64,000 bases of DNA from Poecilobothrus nobilitatus. Taxonomy: Eukaryota; Arthropoda; Insecta; Diptera; Dolichopodidae. The notes below the pieces were generated by a model that was given only the letters and a program-made list of their open reading frames with translations, did not search any database and was not told the origin of the DNA. This document shows, in pieces, positions 48,923 through 61,061 of this stretch (within the stretch, counting starts at the first letter, position 1; each line of letters begins with the position of its first letter). Where the stretch lies: assembly GCA_947095535.1 (NCBI GenBank), contig OX352773.1:212494093-212558092 (forward strand). Reading direction: 5' to 3'. The translations under genes were made by a program, and so were the position numbers.

Positions 48923-51900
48923 AAGATTATATAAAATGTCAGAAAATAATGCTAGAAAGTAAATAATTGAAATTAAAAGTATTTTAATTCTCATGATGTA
49001 AATTAATAATTTTTTAGTATCATGACGTTGAATATCGAGTCTCGAGAAAGACTTTTACTACATCTACCCACATAATAACCAATTGTTTTTTTTTTTTTAT
49101 ATTTTTATTATTTTGAAGAAAAATTAAAGGTTTAAAGTATGCGTTTATAATTGGTATTATTAAAACAAGGTTTCATTTTTAAATTTATATTATACTTTTC
49201 ATTCTTTAAATATACACGTTCCATATGCCATTATCTGGTTAAGTATTAAAAAAGATTAAAATATTTAAATTTGTAAAATCTAAAAAAATATTTCCGATTC
49301 TACTCTATAATAACATTTTCGAAATTTTTTAAAAAGGATATGGTGAGCCATCTAATCCTACATATATGAGTACTAAGTGTACTGTTAGTGTTAGGTATGT
49401 ATTTGCCTTGCAAATTATTTATCTTAAAATTTTTCATGTGGAAAAAGCAAAATGTTAAATTTAAAAAAAATTGCGTAATAAACAGCTTTGTTAAAATTCG
49501 ACAATAGATGCAATTTATGTGTAAGGTAATTTTGAAATACGAAAAATTTTTTTTCGAGAAAGTTTTAAAGTTTATAATGTGCTCGTTCTATTCTTTAAAT
49601 GATATTATGCGTATCTAATGTTATTATGAATTATTTACCTTTTTTTTTTTTGTTTTAAAGTTGAATGTTTAGTTTTATTTGTTGAAAAAAATAAAAAAGT
49701 TTTCAAAAGTGTTAAAATTCATTTAGACTATATCAAATGGAATGCTATTTTAGAAGAAATTATTTATAAACTTGTATTCGACTAGAAACCAACAACTCAA
49801 GCGATATAAAATAATTGTTTGATCCATTTCAATGTCAAGTTTAGTTTTCTGTGTAATGAGCATAAATTCTAATAGAATACGAATATTTATTGTGCATAAC
49901 ATGATTTTTAAAGGTAAATAATGATTTTAAAGGTGTTTATGTAGGCGCTTTATATTAAAAACAAATACATATACATTTTAGTTAGCATATTACATATAAA
50001 ATTAATGAAAATAATATTTATTCCTCCTTCCAAAAATTCTGAAAATTTCTTCTTCCACAAAGACTTTCAAGCACTTCTAAACTTTCTACTTTCAAAAGAC
50101 TTTCAAACCCTTCTGAACTTTTTTCTTTCAAAAGACTTCTAAACACTTCTAAACTTCGTTTACTTTCTAATTATAAAGAAATTAAACAATACTTTAAAAG
50201 GTTTATTCATCATATTGAAATTTTAAAAGAAGTTGGCGATAATAACTATTCAGACTTGAAAAACATTAAAATTATACCCTGTCTTTTTATAAATCGAAGC
50301 TGCTGAAAAGATTTAAAAAAACAAAGATTCTCAGCTATTACCAACTCTTTAAACTTCGTCCAAAAAGAAAAAAAAATCTAAATTGAAATGACTACAAATC
50401 TGAAAGAATTATGTTATGTTTCTAAGCTCATCGCTTTCCTTTCTAACTATCCCTTACATTACATACGTTTTCCCTAAATCTAGTTATAGAGCGGAAAGCC
50501 ATAAGCTGTGCATTAATTTTAATCTTTAAATTTAATTTCCATTTATAATTACAATAAAACTATTATTAAAAATTATATTTTCAACATTTTTTTTTTTTAC
50601 TAAAATTTATAAAACGAAACAAAAAAAAATAATGGTAAAAAACAAATACATACTTAAAAAAAACCACATAAATAAATGTAACCAAATCAAACAGACTGTT
50701 TATTGTTTTTTTTTTTTTTTTATATAATTTATTTGTCGTGATCGTGGTGAATTTTTTTTTTGCCCCCATATTTCTAAACCTTATTTTATTATTTTTATCT
50801 CTCCTTTTATTTTGTATTTACATTTTCATTTTCTTTTTAACTATATATACATATAAGAAAATAAAGGTAAAAATTATATTCAATCGGAATCGGAAAATAG
50901 GAAACAGTATAGGTATAAATCCATAAATATATTCGTTAACATAAACGAGATACGAATTTTAAAATAAGATTTTTATTTGATTTTTGTTATTTTTTTTTTT
51001 TTTATGTATGATGATTTCTCCTTATATAATATAAATATATGTATAAAAGAAAAACTCTTATATATCCTTATCTACTTTTACATTAATAATAATTTTATTA
51101 AAAAAACATCGCTTCTTACTCACGTTTTTATTATTTTTTTTCTTTTTTGTTGTTATATTTTTAAAGAAAAATTACCATCTGTATTTGCTTTTGAATAGTT
51201 ATGTACAAGTATGTCTGACGGTTCTTTGGTTTTAATATAAACTAATAAGTTAATATTGGTATACTCAAGTTTACTATATAGAGTCTATTATAAAATAGTG
51301 TGTTGAATTTAGTCCAGTAGTGTAAAGTTGTTCGGGATTTTATTTAGCTATATGATTTATGAGCGTATTGATGTAATTCCAAACATAACTTCAACTTGAT
51401 TTTCATGATAATAATAATAAGTCTCACGACCAATTCCCCTTCCAGATCGCACGCGGTGAGTCATCATTCTTTTATTATTGTATTTTTGCATATAAACGAC
51501 TGTCATATGGGAGGTGAACACCAAGTTTCATTCTGAAACATTTTATTTTTGAACGAAGAACAGCAACAAAATCAAGGACAAGATTGAATGATTACCATAA
51601 GAGAGGATTATTGGTCAATGGAAATACTTAGAACAAGCATTAGTAAAGAAAACTAACTAGTAGTGAACTATAAAATTAAAATGAATAGGTTTATAGTAAG
51701 AGGGTTATAAGATATACAAATGTTCTTAGTAACAAAAGATATATTTAGTTAACTTGATCAGGTAATCGTTTTTGAAACATTTCATTTAATTCAAAAACTA
51801 CATTTGTTTCAATGTTCGCCACTGTAGCTCTCACAACATTTTAATACGCATCACATATTTTTGATGATCATACACCATTTCCTATTACAAAACAAAAATA

Positions 51901-53073
51901 CTATCTAATATTATCTAATATTTCCTTATTTTATGCAGCTCATTTTAGTAAAATTACTCCTAAATGGCTTAAAGAATAAAATTTTGAAATGGAAGTATAA
52001 AACAAATAGCTTTAAAATGCCAATGTGATAACCGCATCCATTCAAAATTGGATGCCAAGTGTTAATATAATATTGGCCAAAAAACCATTTTAAAATAACT
52101 GCAAGATACTATAAACTAATTTTATGTAAATCTTTAAGATTTAATAATAGAATACTAATAAAAATAATTTTAGCTAAAACTGTTATTATTATAACGATTT
52201 AATTTATTAGATATCTTAAATTTTCCTGCCGTATTATTTTCTTAGGAATCTCTTAAAGATAAATTTTTAAAGATTTGATTTTTTTGGGTAGGTCTAATTC
52301 ACAGTATATAGAATAAAAGTATAGGTATACAATATACAAAATAAAAAATTAAAGCAACGAAATAGATAATACAAATAAAAACAAAGATAAAAAACATGGT
52401 TTGAATTTTCATTAGAAAGAGATAAACATATAAAGAAATGAAACCTATGCAATATATTAGAAAGAATATCTGAAATATGTTTAAATTTTTGGTGTAATAT
52501 AAAAATATGAGACAATGTATTTTGTTATTTATATTGTATTTTTCTCTTACACCATATTAAGATGGTTCTACTTAGTATTGATAATAAAAAATATTCTAAA
52601 AGGACCAACAAGTTATTGGAATGAGAAAAAAAAAGAATTAAATTGTTTTAACATTTTTTTTAAATATTAAAATTTTACTTTTTTTAGAAAGATTTTTTTT
52701 TTTCTATAATGCCGCTTCATCGCATACACATCAGATGAAAGAGAAAATTTTAGTATGATTTTCTTTTGTACTCTATTGCTTTTCTTTATGATTTTCTTCT
52801 CTATAATAAAGCAGAAATATATTATTTTTTTGTAAATTGTTTTGATTTGGAACAGATTTTCATATTAAATGAATTATAAAAAATTAAAAATGCTTAGTAA
52901 CAAATTTAACCTTATTTTTTTTTACTACTTAAAAGACTTTTAATTTTAAGATTTTTAAGTAGGTACAATTGGAAGAATAAAAAAATAAAGCATTTTAAGC
53001 TATTTTTTTTAATAGTATATAGTAGGCAATGCAATCTTATAAAAAGAATATAAAACTACACATAAAATATATC
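48923..53073. other. AT-rich non-coding DNA
   Basis: No gene recognised. Contains the 36-bp tandem repeat listed separately. A less A/T-biased patch near 51420-51520 includes TGAGTCA (51457-51463), an AP-1-type heptamer, which alone is weak evidence for an enhancer. Confidence 0.5.
50025..50168. repeat. 36-bp tandem repeat, three clear plus one degenerate unit
   Basis: agacttt/agacttc anchors at 50061, 50097 and 50133 are 36 bp apart, with units like agactttcaagcacttctaa. A worn unit precedes them from about 50025. Confidence 0.75.
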
Positions 53074-53261
53074 ATTTTTTTAATGCATTTCTCTGCCACA
53101 TAAATGTGGACAGAAAATTACACAGCCTTTCCTGTTCAGGCGTGTCTGTAAATATCATAAGGGGGAATAACTCTTACGACGTGCGTGGGATTCGAACCCA
53201 CACTCCCTCGATGTTTACAGCTTACGTTATACGCCTTACCCACTAGGCCACCGAGGCCCCC
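53074..53261 (-). mobile_element. tRNA-derived SINE S1, minus strand, boxes intact
   Basis: On the minus strand it starts gggggcctcggtggcctagtg with a perfect box A (plus-strand 53240-53250) and a perfect box B ggttcgaatcc (plus-strand 53189-53199). The body matches the 12.75-kb copy (cgcctgaacaggaaaggctg, tggcagagaaatgcatt), followed by an A-tract. No clear target duplication is visible. Its boxes are better preserved than those of the 12.75-kb copy, so it may be nearer the source sequence. Confidence 0.8.
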
Positions 53262-54747
53262 AAGAATTTTGATTTCTTTGTCTTTAATATATTGTTTCTA
53301 GTATACAGTATCTAATTAAGTTATTCTTATATGGTCTGATTTAAAAGTTTATCTTTCAATTCTATCGTAATATTAAAAAATAAAAAAAAACACGGAAAAT
53401 CTTTACGGAAAATTTAAAAAATTTTAATTCCTTGTTTTGTGTCCATAAAATTCATCCTATTTCTAATATTGCATAATTATAAAGTAAGAAATTTGTGAAT
53501 TGTGAATATAGTCAGAGTTTTACAGCAAAAAAAAAAAAATTTAAAAAAAATATAAGAATTATTTACAAATATTTTCTTTTTAATATGTATATATTTAACA
53601 GAACTACGAAAAATAGTTTAATTTCATCAAAACTTTGAGAAAGGAGATTCCATATAATTTTTTGAATAGATTCAAGGAAAATTTCTAAATATTTTTTAAA
53701 TAAACTAATGTTTAATTCATTACTAATAAATTCCCATTACTAATTTCAAGCAGAGTTAATACATAAATATTTAAAATTCCAAATTTATAACAAAATAATC
53801 TTCTAAGGAACAAAATGTTATTATCATTCTTACAAAAAATTATGATCTCCTGAAAATATGCAATATTTTATAATATAATTGATTTTAATATTTTAATTTA
53901 TTATCCTGTTGAAATAAACTTTTGTTTTTTATTTTTACTTTCTTAAAAGAATCCTTTTTTTTTTTTTATACGTAGGTATAAAAAGGATAATATTATTTAT
54001 TTAATCATGCCAAATTTTAAGAATTTTTCCATTTATAAAACCAAACCATAAAATATAAAAAATTAAAACTTGACCTTTGATAAAAAGAAAATATTCAGTC
54101 CGAAGTGGTTTTATGAAGTGGATCTATTGAAATTTGATTTAAAAAAAAATTTTGTTTTATAACCATAACTTATTTATTAAAAGAGTATAAAACAAAAAAA
54201 AAAAAAACAAGAAAGAGATTTTCTCAATAACAAAAAAAAATAAAAATTAATGGAAAGGCAACTTTTGGTAAAGGTAAAAATAATTTTTTGTTTCTTATAT
54301 TTAAGATATCTAAAAATAATAAAAAGTACGACAAATAAAAGTAACACCTAAAACGTGCCAAAAAAAAAAATTAAAAATACTCAATAAAAACTTTGTTTTT
54401 ATATCTATACAGGTAAATTAACTTGAATCAAATAACCTTCAAAGAAAAATTAACCTTTTTTTTTTGTTACTTTCCGTAGTAAAAACAAAAAACAGAAACC
54501 GCGAGATGTAATAAAATAAACTTTTATTTGGTTCAGTCTAATACTATTGCTCTATACTGACATTTTTATAATATTCCACTATTTTTATTTTTTGAGAAAT
54601 AACACGAATATTTGTTTTTTTAAACGTAATTTTCTTATTTTGATATAAAAAAAATGTGGGACAAAAAAGCAACTAGTTAGCATTTATTAAAATAAGAATA
54701 TATTTGGATGGTTTTCTAACTAACATATTTGCATACGATGAAAGGTA
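53262..54747. other. AT-rich non-coding DNA, no gene seen
   Basis: No supported feature; A/T tracts. Confidence 0.6.
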
Positions 54748-54879
54748 ATCAATTGGGTGACATGTCATAACTCCCAAAGTCATAAGTCCCATGGGGTCGG
54801 GGTCAAAACGGCGGACGCGATGCGCCCCGCGTTATGCGATTTTTTCGCCTAATTACACTCATTTGCGCACCTCCCTCGC

Positions 54880-55095
54880 TCAATAATATTTCACTTTACT
54901 TACCTGCTCTGAATGTGCAATATAAATTATCATCAATTGTGTATATCCACATTTGGGAACTGTACGAAAAGTTTCATCTAATAAGTAATGACGATTTCCC
55001 TCTTCAATTTTTGTATTTATTACACTTATACACTTAATTCCTTTATCAATGAAATCTCGCAATGTATTAACTTTATAACAATAACATCTTTGATA
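54880..55095 (-). pseudogene. MULE-like transposase fragment (start of DDE domain)
   Basis: On the minus strand the open frame reads YKVNTLRDFIDKGIK, then RHYLLDETFRTVPKCGYTQL and MIIYIAHSEQ, ending at TGA 54882-54880. The pattern (L)LD.TF...P....QL..I resembles the first catalytic-Asp region of Mutator-like (MULE) transposases, where FxDGTFK..P...Q is typical; here Gly is Glu. Only about 60-70 residues remain, and the later D and E motifs are missing. After HSEQ the DNA reads CAG|GTAAGT (junction 54904|54903), a consensus splice donor, so this may be an exon end, or chance. No ATG starts the frame. It lies within FB1, which supports a MULE origin. Motif-level recognition only. Confidence 0.5.
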
Positions 55096-55444
55096 GTTGA
55101 AAATATGGGCTATAAATGAAATATTCTGTTTGAATACAGCTCAATTTTTGTAAAAATATCACTTAACACCTTTATTCACTTACTCTTTCACAGAAAAAGA
55201 ATTAAATTAAATTTAAATTATAATTTAAAGATTATAACCGTAATTCTCTATAAAATAAAGAATTTTAATTGGTCAAAGGAATGGTCTGATCTTTTCAATA
55301 AATATAAACATCTTAGAGCAAAAAAAAATGGTCTGATCTTCTCAACAAATATAAATGTGGACAATAAAAAAACTATCAAAGAATATAAATAACAAAAACA
55401 AAAATATTTGATGAACTCTTAAAAATTTATTTCATTAACTTAAT

Positions 55445-55685
55445 GGGACTTATGACGCAGTTGTTTTGGGACTTATGACCCAGTTGTTTTGAGACTTATG
55501 ACCCAGTTGTTTTGGGACTTATGATCCTGTTGTTTTGGGACTTATGACCCAGTTGTTTTGGGACTTATGACCCAGTTGTTTTGAGACTTATGACCCAGTT
55601 GTTTTGGGACTTATGATCCTGTTGTTTTGGGACTTATGACCCAGTTGTTTTGGGATTTATGATCCTGTTGTTTTGGGACTTATAA
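55445..55685 (+). repeat. 23-bp tandem repeat, about 10.5 units, right arm of FB1
   Basis: gggacttatgacccagttgt plus ttt repeats every 23 bp at 55445, 55468, 55491 and so on to 55675. Some units read gatcctgttg instead of gacccagttg, or gagact for gggact. These variants recur in a pattern, which points to multi-unit duplication. The last partial unit runs into the TIR. Confidence 0.95.
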
Positions 55686-56289
55686 TATGTCACCGTCAAT
55701 TGATTCATAAATAAGAAAATACAGGTATTTTCCTGTTATACAATATTATAATATGTATCTATAAATACTTTTTTTTGGAGCGAAAATGAATAAAAATATT
55801 TAAAGAAAATGTTAAGAACATCTGTCTTTGATTTAAAAAAAATTCTTAAATTTAGTAATTAAAATTAAATTCATAATTATAGAATGCTTCCCTAAGGTGT
55901 GTAATAAATGATTATTAATAATTTAATTGATGTTTTTTGACTTGTTTAAATCTTAATCATTACTGTGATAATAAAATATAACGCACAGGGATTTTTGGTG
56001 CTACTTCTTTTAAATCTATTTAATTTTTTTAACTTTTTATTTAATTTGGCTATTTTGGTTTTTAATTATAACTGGATATTAGTGAATAATTTGCTCATTT
56101 TGCTCATTTCATCTCTTTTGCTCATTTGCTCAAAATCGTATATTGACGGAATAACAATCAGTAAAACTAAATTATTTTTAATACCGACGTAATACTACTA
56201 AAGCATTAGCAAAAGATTTTAAAATTTTAAATACAATATTTTAAATTTATTTTAATTAAACGAGATGAAAAAATATTTTGTATTAATAT

Positions 56290-56430
56290 TTTAGTTGTAA
56301 GTTTTTGAGTTATCGTGCTGACAAACAGACGGATGAACGAACGGACAGACAAAGCTTAATCGACTAATTTTTTAATTCTCATCCATCATTCTTATTTCTA
56401 GATGTAAAACTAAATGTACGGGTATAAAAA
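56290..56430 (+). mobile_element. Fragment of family A right end
   Basis: gagttatcgtgctgacaaac, acggatgaacgaacggacag, then aagcttaatcgact and a terminal acgggtataaaaagg parallel the right flank of the 44-45.65 kb element in the same order. Only the last ~140 bp are present. Confidence 0.6.
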
Positions 56431-56887
56431 GGTATCTATAAAGTTAAAATGATATACGAATGGGAACAATGGTAACAAATGGTAACAATGTTTTCGCGAT
56501 TTTATTTTTTAAAAGACTCGCATATCTTCAAAATAACATGACAATTATAAAAAAAAAATTAATTTACAAAAAACTTTAATTGAAATTAATAGTTACTGAG
56601 AACATCTAATTTTCATAAAAAATTCACTTAAAATATTTTGTTCTTAGAATAAAACAAACAAAAATGGAATAAAGTAAGTGTTATAATATTGTATTTTATT
56701 ATCTAAAGTTTTTAAAATAACCGCGATAAATTACAAAAAAAAAAAAAAAAAAAACAACAAACAAACTATTTTCTTTTTCACTTATATCCGAATAATTATA
56801 AACTTTTTTAATATTAAACATTCAAAGTTAAAAAAAAAAAAAACACCCACTACAAAATGATGAAATTCATTAATTATTTTTTATTTT

Positions 56888-56916
56888 AAACAACATGAAA
56901 AATTTTCATGTTGTTT
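56888..56916. repeat. 14-bp palindrome with 1-nt centre
   Basis: aaacaacatgaaaa, a, ttttcatgttgttt: perfect over 14 pairs. Confidence 0.8.
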
Positions 56917-57879
56917 TTTGTCAACTTTCAAAATTAATTTCTTTAATTTCTTAATCGTTATCTTAAATTCTTGTTAGGAAATTCAAAAAAAAAAAAAGAA
57001 AAACTCTTGTTTTGTTGTTTTTTCATAGTTTTAAGCTTTAAATCCATAAGGAGTTGATTTAATCGTATTAAATTTCATATTATTTTTTTTTTTTCATTAG
57101 AACAAAAAAAACAAAACAAGGAATTTAGAGAAAAAAAATGTCTGAATATTTTCTAATATAATTTTCTGTTTCTACTCTAGAGACATTTTACCTTTTTTTA
57201 TTTACCTCTCTATAGCTATACCACTTCATTTTTTGTCTCTTTCTTTTTCGTTTAATAATTTTATTTACTCATTTAAATACGAGTACAATATTGTTTGCTT
57301 AATTTTTTATGTTTGTTTTTATAATTTTTTTTTTTAAGCATTCCGATTGACCCGCCGCTCCTAACAAAATATTCAGAATAATAATGTTGTATTTAATAAA
57401 ATAGATAGAGATAGTAAATTTTAGTTTTTCTCTTTCTCACATCATAATTTTCTCTTGTTTAATAACAAAAGGAAAATAATAAGAACAACAACAATAATAA
57501 TAATAATTTTTCATATTTTGTTTGTATAATGTAAAAATTAAACAAAACACCGTTATACCAATATTATAAAAAAATAAAGCAGTATGCAAAAACTAAAAGG
57601 TTTTTAGGGGTGTACATTTTCTAAAAAACTAAAAAAAGTTGTTGAGAATAATGTAAATTACTCTAAAATTTAGAAATTTTCTTTTTTTTTGAAATGATTT
57701 TTTTTTTTTTTATTATTTCATTTCATTTTTTTTTATTTAGCTTAAAACTTTATATGTAAGTAAAAAAATATGAAAATAAAGAAATGCTTTCTTCAATATT
57801 AAGGAAACTCTATATGATTAAGAAAACCTGATGTTAAAAATGCGGTTTACTTTGAAGAAACTTGTATAGATTACAGCAG

Positions 57880-58175
57880 AAATTACAGGTTTTTAAAAGT
57901 AGAAGACTTTTGACTTCTAATATCTCTTACACGGAGGGTGGAACAAACAATGTTCTAAGAAAACTTATGCTTAAGTACTGAATGTGCTTTCTTCTCTCAA
58001 AATTTTTAAGTTCTATATAAATGCGTTGCGGAGTAAACCAAATTTTTCAAAATTTTTCAAAACATATTTCGGTAAATTCGAAAACTAAATTACAAAAATT
58101 TTGACTGACAAAAGACTGACCAACAGAATAAAACTAATAAGCAATTTTTTTTTTTAAATATGTTAAAAAAAAGTT
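57880..58175 (+). mobile_element. Family C fragment, copy 5 (internally deleted)
   Basis: acaggtttttaaaagtagaa, a block like ctaatatctcttacacggag, gttctaagaaaacttatgct, and an end of the type gaataaaactaataagcaat followed by Ts match the middle and the end of copies 2 and 3, with deletions between. Confidence 0.45.
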
Positions 58176-59559
58176 TACACCATACCTTGTATATCTAATG
58201 GTTTATATATTATATAGGTTATGTTAGCAACAAGACTTTTATCAAACAAACAAAAATATGCGAAAAAAAAAAAAAACAAAAATACGGTTATTTTTTTTAT
58301 AGAAACAATAACAGTAAAACAAAAATATTATGTTACACAAATGTAATTTTATCCAGGCAAATATAAACAAAGCGTTAATAAATGTATATATATACACAAA
58401 TAGGTATAGTGGGTGTACCGTATTATATACAACAATATAATATGGTTATTTTTTTTTTTTTTCTCTCGTTGTTGTTGTTGTTGTTTGTAAGGTATTTGTT
58501 AATTTTTTTTTTTCTAAAGTATGACACTAAAGTGACAGGTGTAAAAAAAAAAAAATAAATTTGTACATGAGTGAAAATATTAGAAATTTTAAGTCGCTTT
58601 TCTTTTATTTCTTAATGGCTTAGTTTTGTTACTTAGATTAAAAAATGTGGCGAATTTTATATGTATTTATGTGTGTATGGATTTATGTTTGTATGCTTTC
58701 CTAAATGAAAGTTGAATATTATTTTATATGTTAGAAAATTTGAATAAAATTATTTAATTAGGATTTTAAATCAATTGGGATTCTATATTTTGAAATGAGT
58801 TTATGTAAAATATGTTAAAATGTAAGAAAAAAGTAAAACTAAAAGTTACATTATGCATTGTAAAATCTCAAAATTGGATTAAACTCTGAAGTTATTTAAA
58901 TTACGATTCATGGATATTTAAAATAATTATTAAAATATAAAAAATTAAAAATATTATTGTAGTTATGCAAACGTTTTTTCAACTTCCAAATTGGTTGATA
59001 AATTAACGTTTCGTTTCTTCCTAACTCTTCCTTGCTTAAATATCCAGTTTGTTTGGTGATAGAGTTATTCTTTATCTCTAAAAAAATCTTGTATACGTTT
59101 AGATGCGATATCTGTAGATTTCTCTAAGTTTCTTTGTAATGTTTCTCTTTTAAGAAAAATCTACTTTCTATATTTTGAGAGTTTTCACTTCTTTTGCAAT
59201 TTTATGATTAGTCCTTCTTTCTGTCCTTGATCTTTTTTAAAAGTTCAAATCAATTAAAACTAAAACTACAATTACAATAAACTTAAAACTAGTAAAACAT
59301 ATTAATTATTATTCAACATTGATTAAAAAAATCATTCTACACTATTTTTTCTAGACTACTTAGATTGTGATTACTTTTACATCGTATATTTTTATGCAAG
59401 AAAAATTTGTGAAAAACAGAGAAACCATAATTTTGGAAAAATGGTATTTAAATACATAAATTATATACAAATTATATAATTTTTAAAATAATTTATAAAG
59501 CTAAAAAAATTTTCTGTCATTTAAACATCTTTTGATGGTAAAAATATTAAGTATAACTT
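58176..59559. other. AT-rich non-coding DNA, no gene seen
   Basis: A/T tracts; a (GTT)n microsatellite is listed separately. Confidence 0.6.
58466..58487. repeat. (GTT)6 microsatellite
   Basis: gttgttgttgttgttgtt tract. Confidence 0.85.
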
Positions 59560-59730
59560 GAGTAATAAGCATTTGAAAATATGGCTTTTTCAAAGTTTGA
59601 GAATCTGTAGCTTATCAATGCACGTGGCTACTGGTTAAGCGGGGCTGTACTTATCACTATTCTATAACATTCATTTTTTTGTGAAATATATCCATGATTA
59701 ACATTTTATTGTTGCTTCTTATATTATCTT
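59560..59730 (+). mobile_element. Family C fragment, copy 6
   Basis: aaaatatggctttttcaaag, gaatctgtagcttatcaatg, cgtggctac, ctataacattcatttttttg and atccatgattaa align in order with the 3' third of copy 1 and copy 3. Confidence 0.6.
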
Positions 59731-59841
59731 CAGTTATAATTATTGGTAATGTTAGATTATGACATTTTATTTTATATTTATGTAATTATAATATTTTTTA
59801 TGTGAAATATAAATATTGATTAAAATAATTAATTAATTGCG

Positions 59842-59878
59842 TTTTTTTCTATTTAATGCGTTTTTAAATAGAAAAAAA
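59842..59878. repeat. 15-bp inverted repeat, 7-nt loop
   Basis: tttttttctatttaa (59842-59856) is inverted at 59864-59878. Confidence 0.75.
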
Positions 59879-60106
59879 TTAAAAGTGTATAATGTGTTTT
59901 TTCTTCCTTCAATAACTTGGAATTTATAGCTTTGTCAACGAAATGAATGTTTACTTTAAAAATCTAGTCATTCAAAATTTACTTTTAAACAGTAAAATTT
60001 TAAAATTGGAAAACAAACATTACATACCATATAAATTTTAAATTTTTAAACTGAATAAAACTATTAATTTTAAGATAACATTATATTATTACTTATGGGT
60101 ATTGGT

Positions 60107-61052
60107 GGCAAAAAAAAGAAACCCCCAATGGCACAAAATCCCAAATAAGACAAAATCCCAAAAAACAAAATTCCAGCAGAAGAAATCCCAAATTTAAAAA
60201 TTCCAAGTTATATAATCCCAAAAAAAAAAAAAAAACAAAGGAACTATTAATGTTTTTTATGCATTTATTTGAATTAGGAGAGATTTTAGAGTTGGTTACA
60301 AAATTAGGGTTTCAATAATTTGTTTAGTGGGGGTTTGGGGCGATATTTTAAAATGTTATATGTATGTCTTTTACAGAATATTTATATGTTATGTATATGC
60401 GAAATTCTGAATTAGGAAAGATTTTAAAGTTGTAGTCAAAAATCAGGTTTGGTCCTTTTTTCAGAATATTTAGTTATATATTTAGGTGAGATTCTAATTT
60501 AGGAGAAATTTTAGACTCTTTTTCCAGAATATTTATTTCATGCGAGATTTTGAATCAGATTTTTTATATATTTTTAAAAAATTTAGTTTTAAAACACAAG
60601 AAATTTTTTGAATTTTTTTCGGAGCTTTTTTCGTTTTTAATTTTAGGGACTTTCATACAGGACTTTCATTCAGTCATTTAATGACTCCACAAGAATTTTA
60701 TTCAAATCGAAAATAAAATGATTACAAACATTTAATAATTAACATTTCTAATAAAAAATAAAAATCTTTTTCTAGATAACAAATAACATAGAAAGCAATA
60801 GAAATGACAATGTTGTAGCTTGATGGTGTTTAATTTTATTAATAATAAACATTATTTTAAATTTGAAATTAATTTTTAAATGCATAAATCTCATTATTTT
60901 GTAACATTGGGATTTTGTAACATTGAGATTTTGTAATATTGGGATTTTGTAACACTGGTATTTTGAAATTTGGAATTCTTTTTTTTTTTTGGATTTTGGG
61001 TTTTGGAATTTTTGTTTTTGGGATTTTGACTTTGGGATTTCGAACCCAACCC
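60107..61052. mobile_element. Foldback-like element with 9-bp target duplication (FB2)
   Basis: A 946-bp element flanked by ggtattggt at 60098-60106 and 61053-61061, an exact 9-bp direct repeat; 9 bp is the usual duplication for MULE and foldback elements. The left arm (60107-60235) is built of repeated aaaatcccaaa-type units. The right arm (60895-61052) is the inverted equivalent (gggattttgtaac, ttttgggattttgac). The middle holds three diverged repeats anchored by gaattaggagagatttt (60271), gaattaggaaagatttt (60409) and aatttaggagaaatttt (60496). No transposase is visible. Open frames across the right arm are low-complexity by-products. Confidence 0.75.
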
Positions 61053-61061
61053 GGTATTGGT

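Larger units (their letters stand above)
54756..55694. mobile_element. Foldback-like DNA transposon with 23-bp TIR (FB1)
   Basis: A 939-bp element. Its ends GGTGACATGTCATAAC... (54756-54778) and the inverted right end (55672-55694) agree at 20 of 23 positions. It is flanked by atcaattg (54748-54755) and gtcaattg (55695-55702), an 8-bp target duplication with one mismatch. The right arm continues inward as about 10.5 copies of a 23-bp unit; the left arm holds only about two short inverted units (cataactccc, cataagtccc). Arms made of tandem subterminal repeats are the hallmark of foldback elements, a MULE-type group. Inside is a MULE-like transposase fragment. A GC-rich patch lies at 54795-54835. 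Confidence 0.8.
55703..57879. other. AT-rich non-coding DNA
   Basis: No gene recognised. Holds a family A tail fragment and a short palindrome, listed separately. Confidence 0.55.

Noticed and set aside
54405..54420. Second possible recursive splice site (tatacag|gtaaat)
   Set aside because: Pyrimidine tract is interrupted by A residues and the donor is weak (GTAAAT).
54834..55037. Plus-strand 67-codon frame
   Set aside because: Antisense to the MULE-like frame in FB1; the minus-strand reading is the one with family motifs.
55445..55685. CRISPR array
   Set aside because: The units are contiguous with no unique spacers, and the sequence is eukaryotic.
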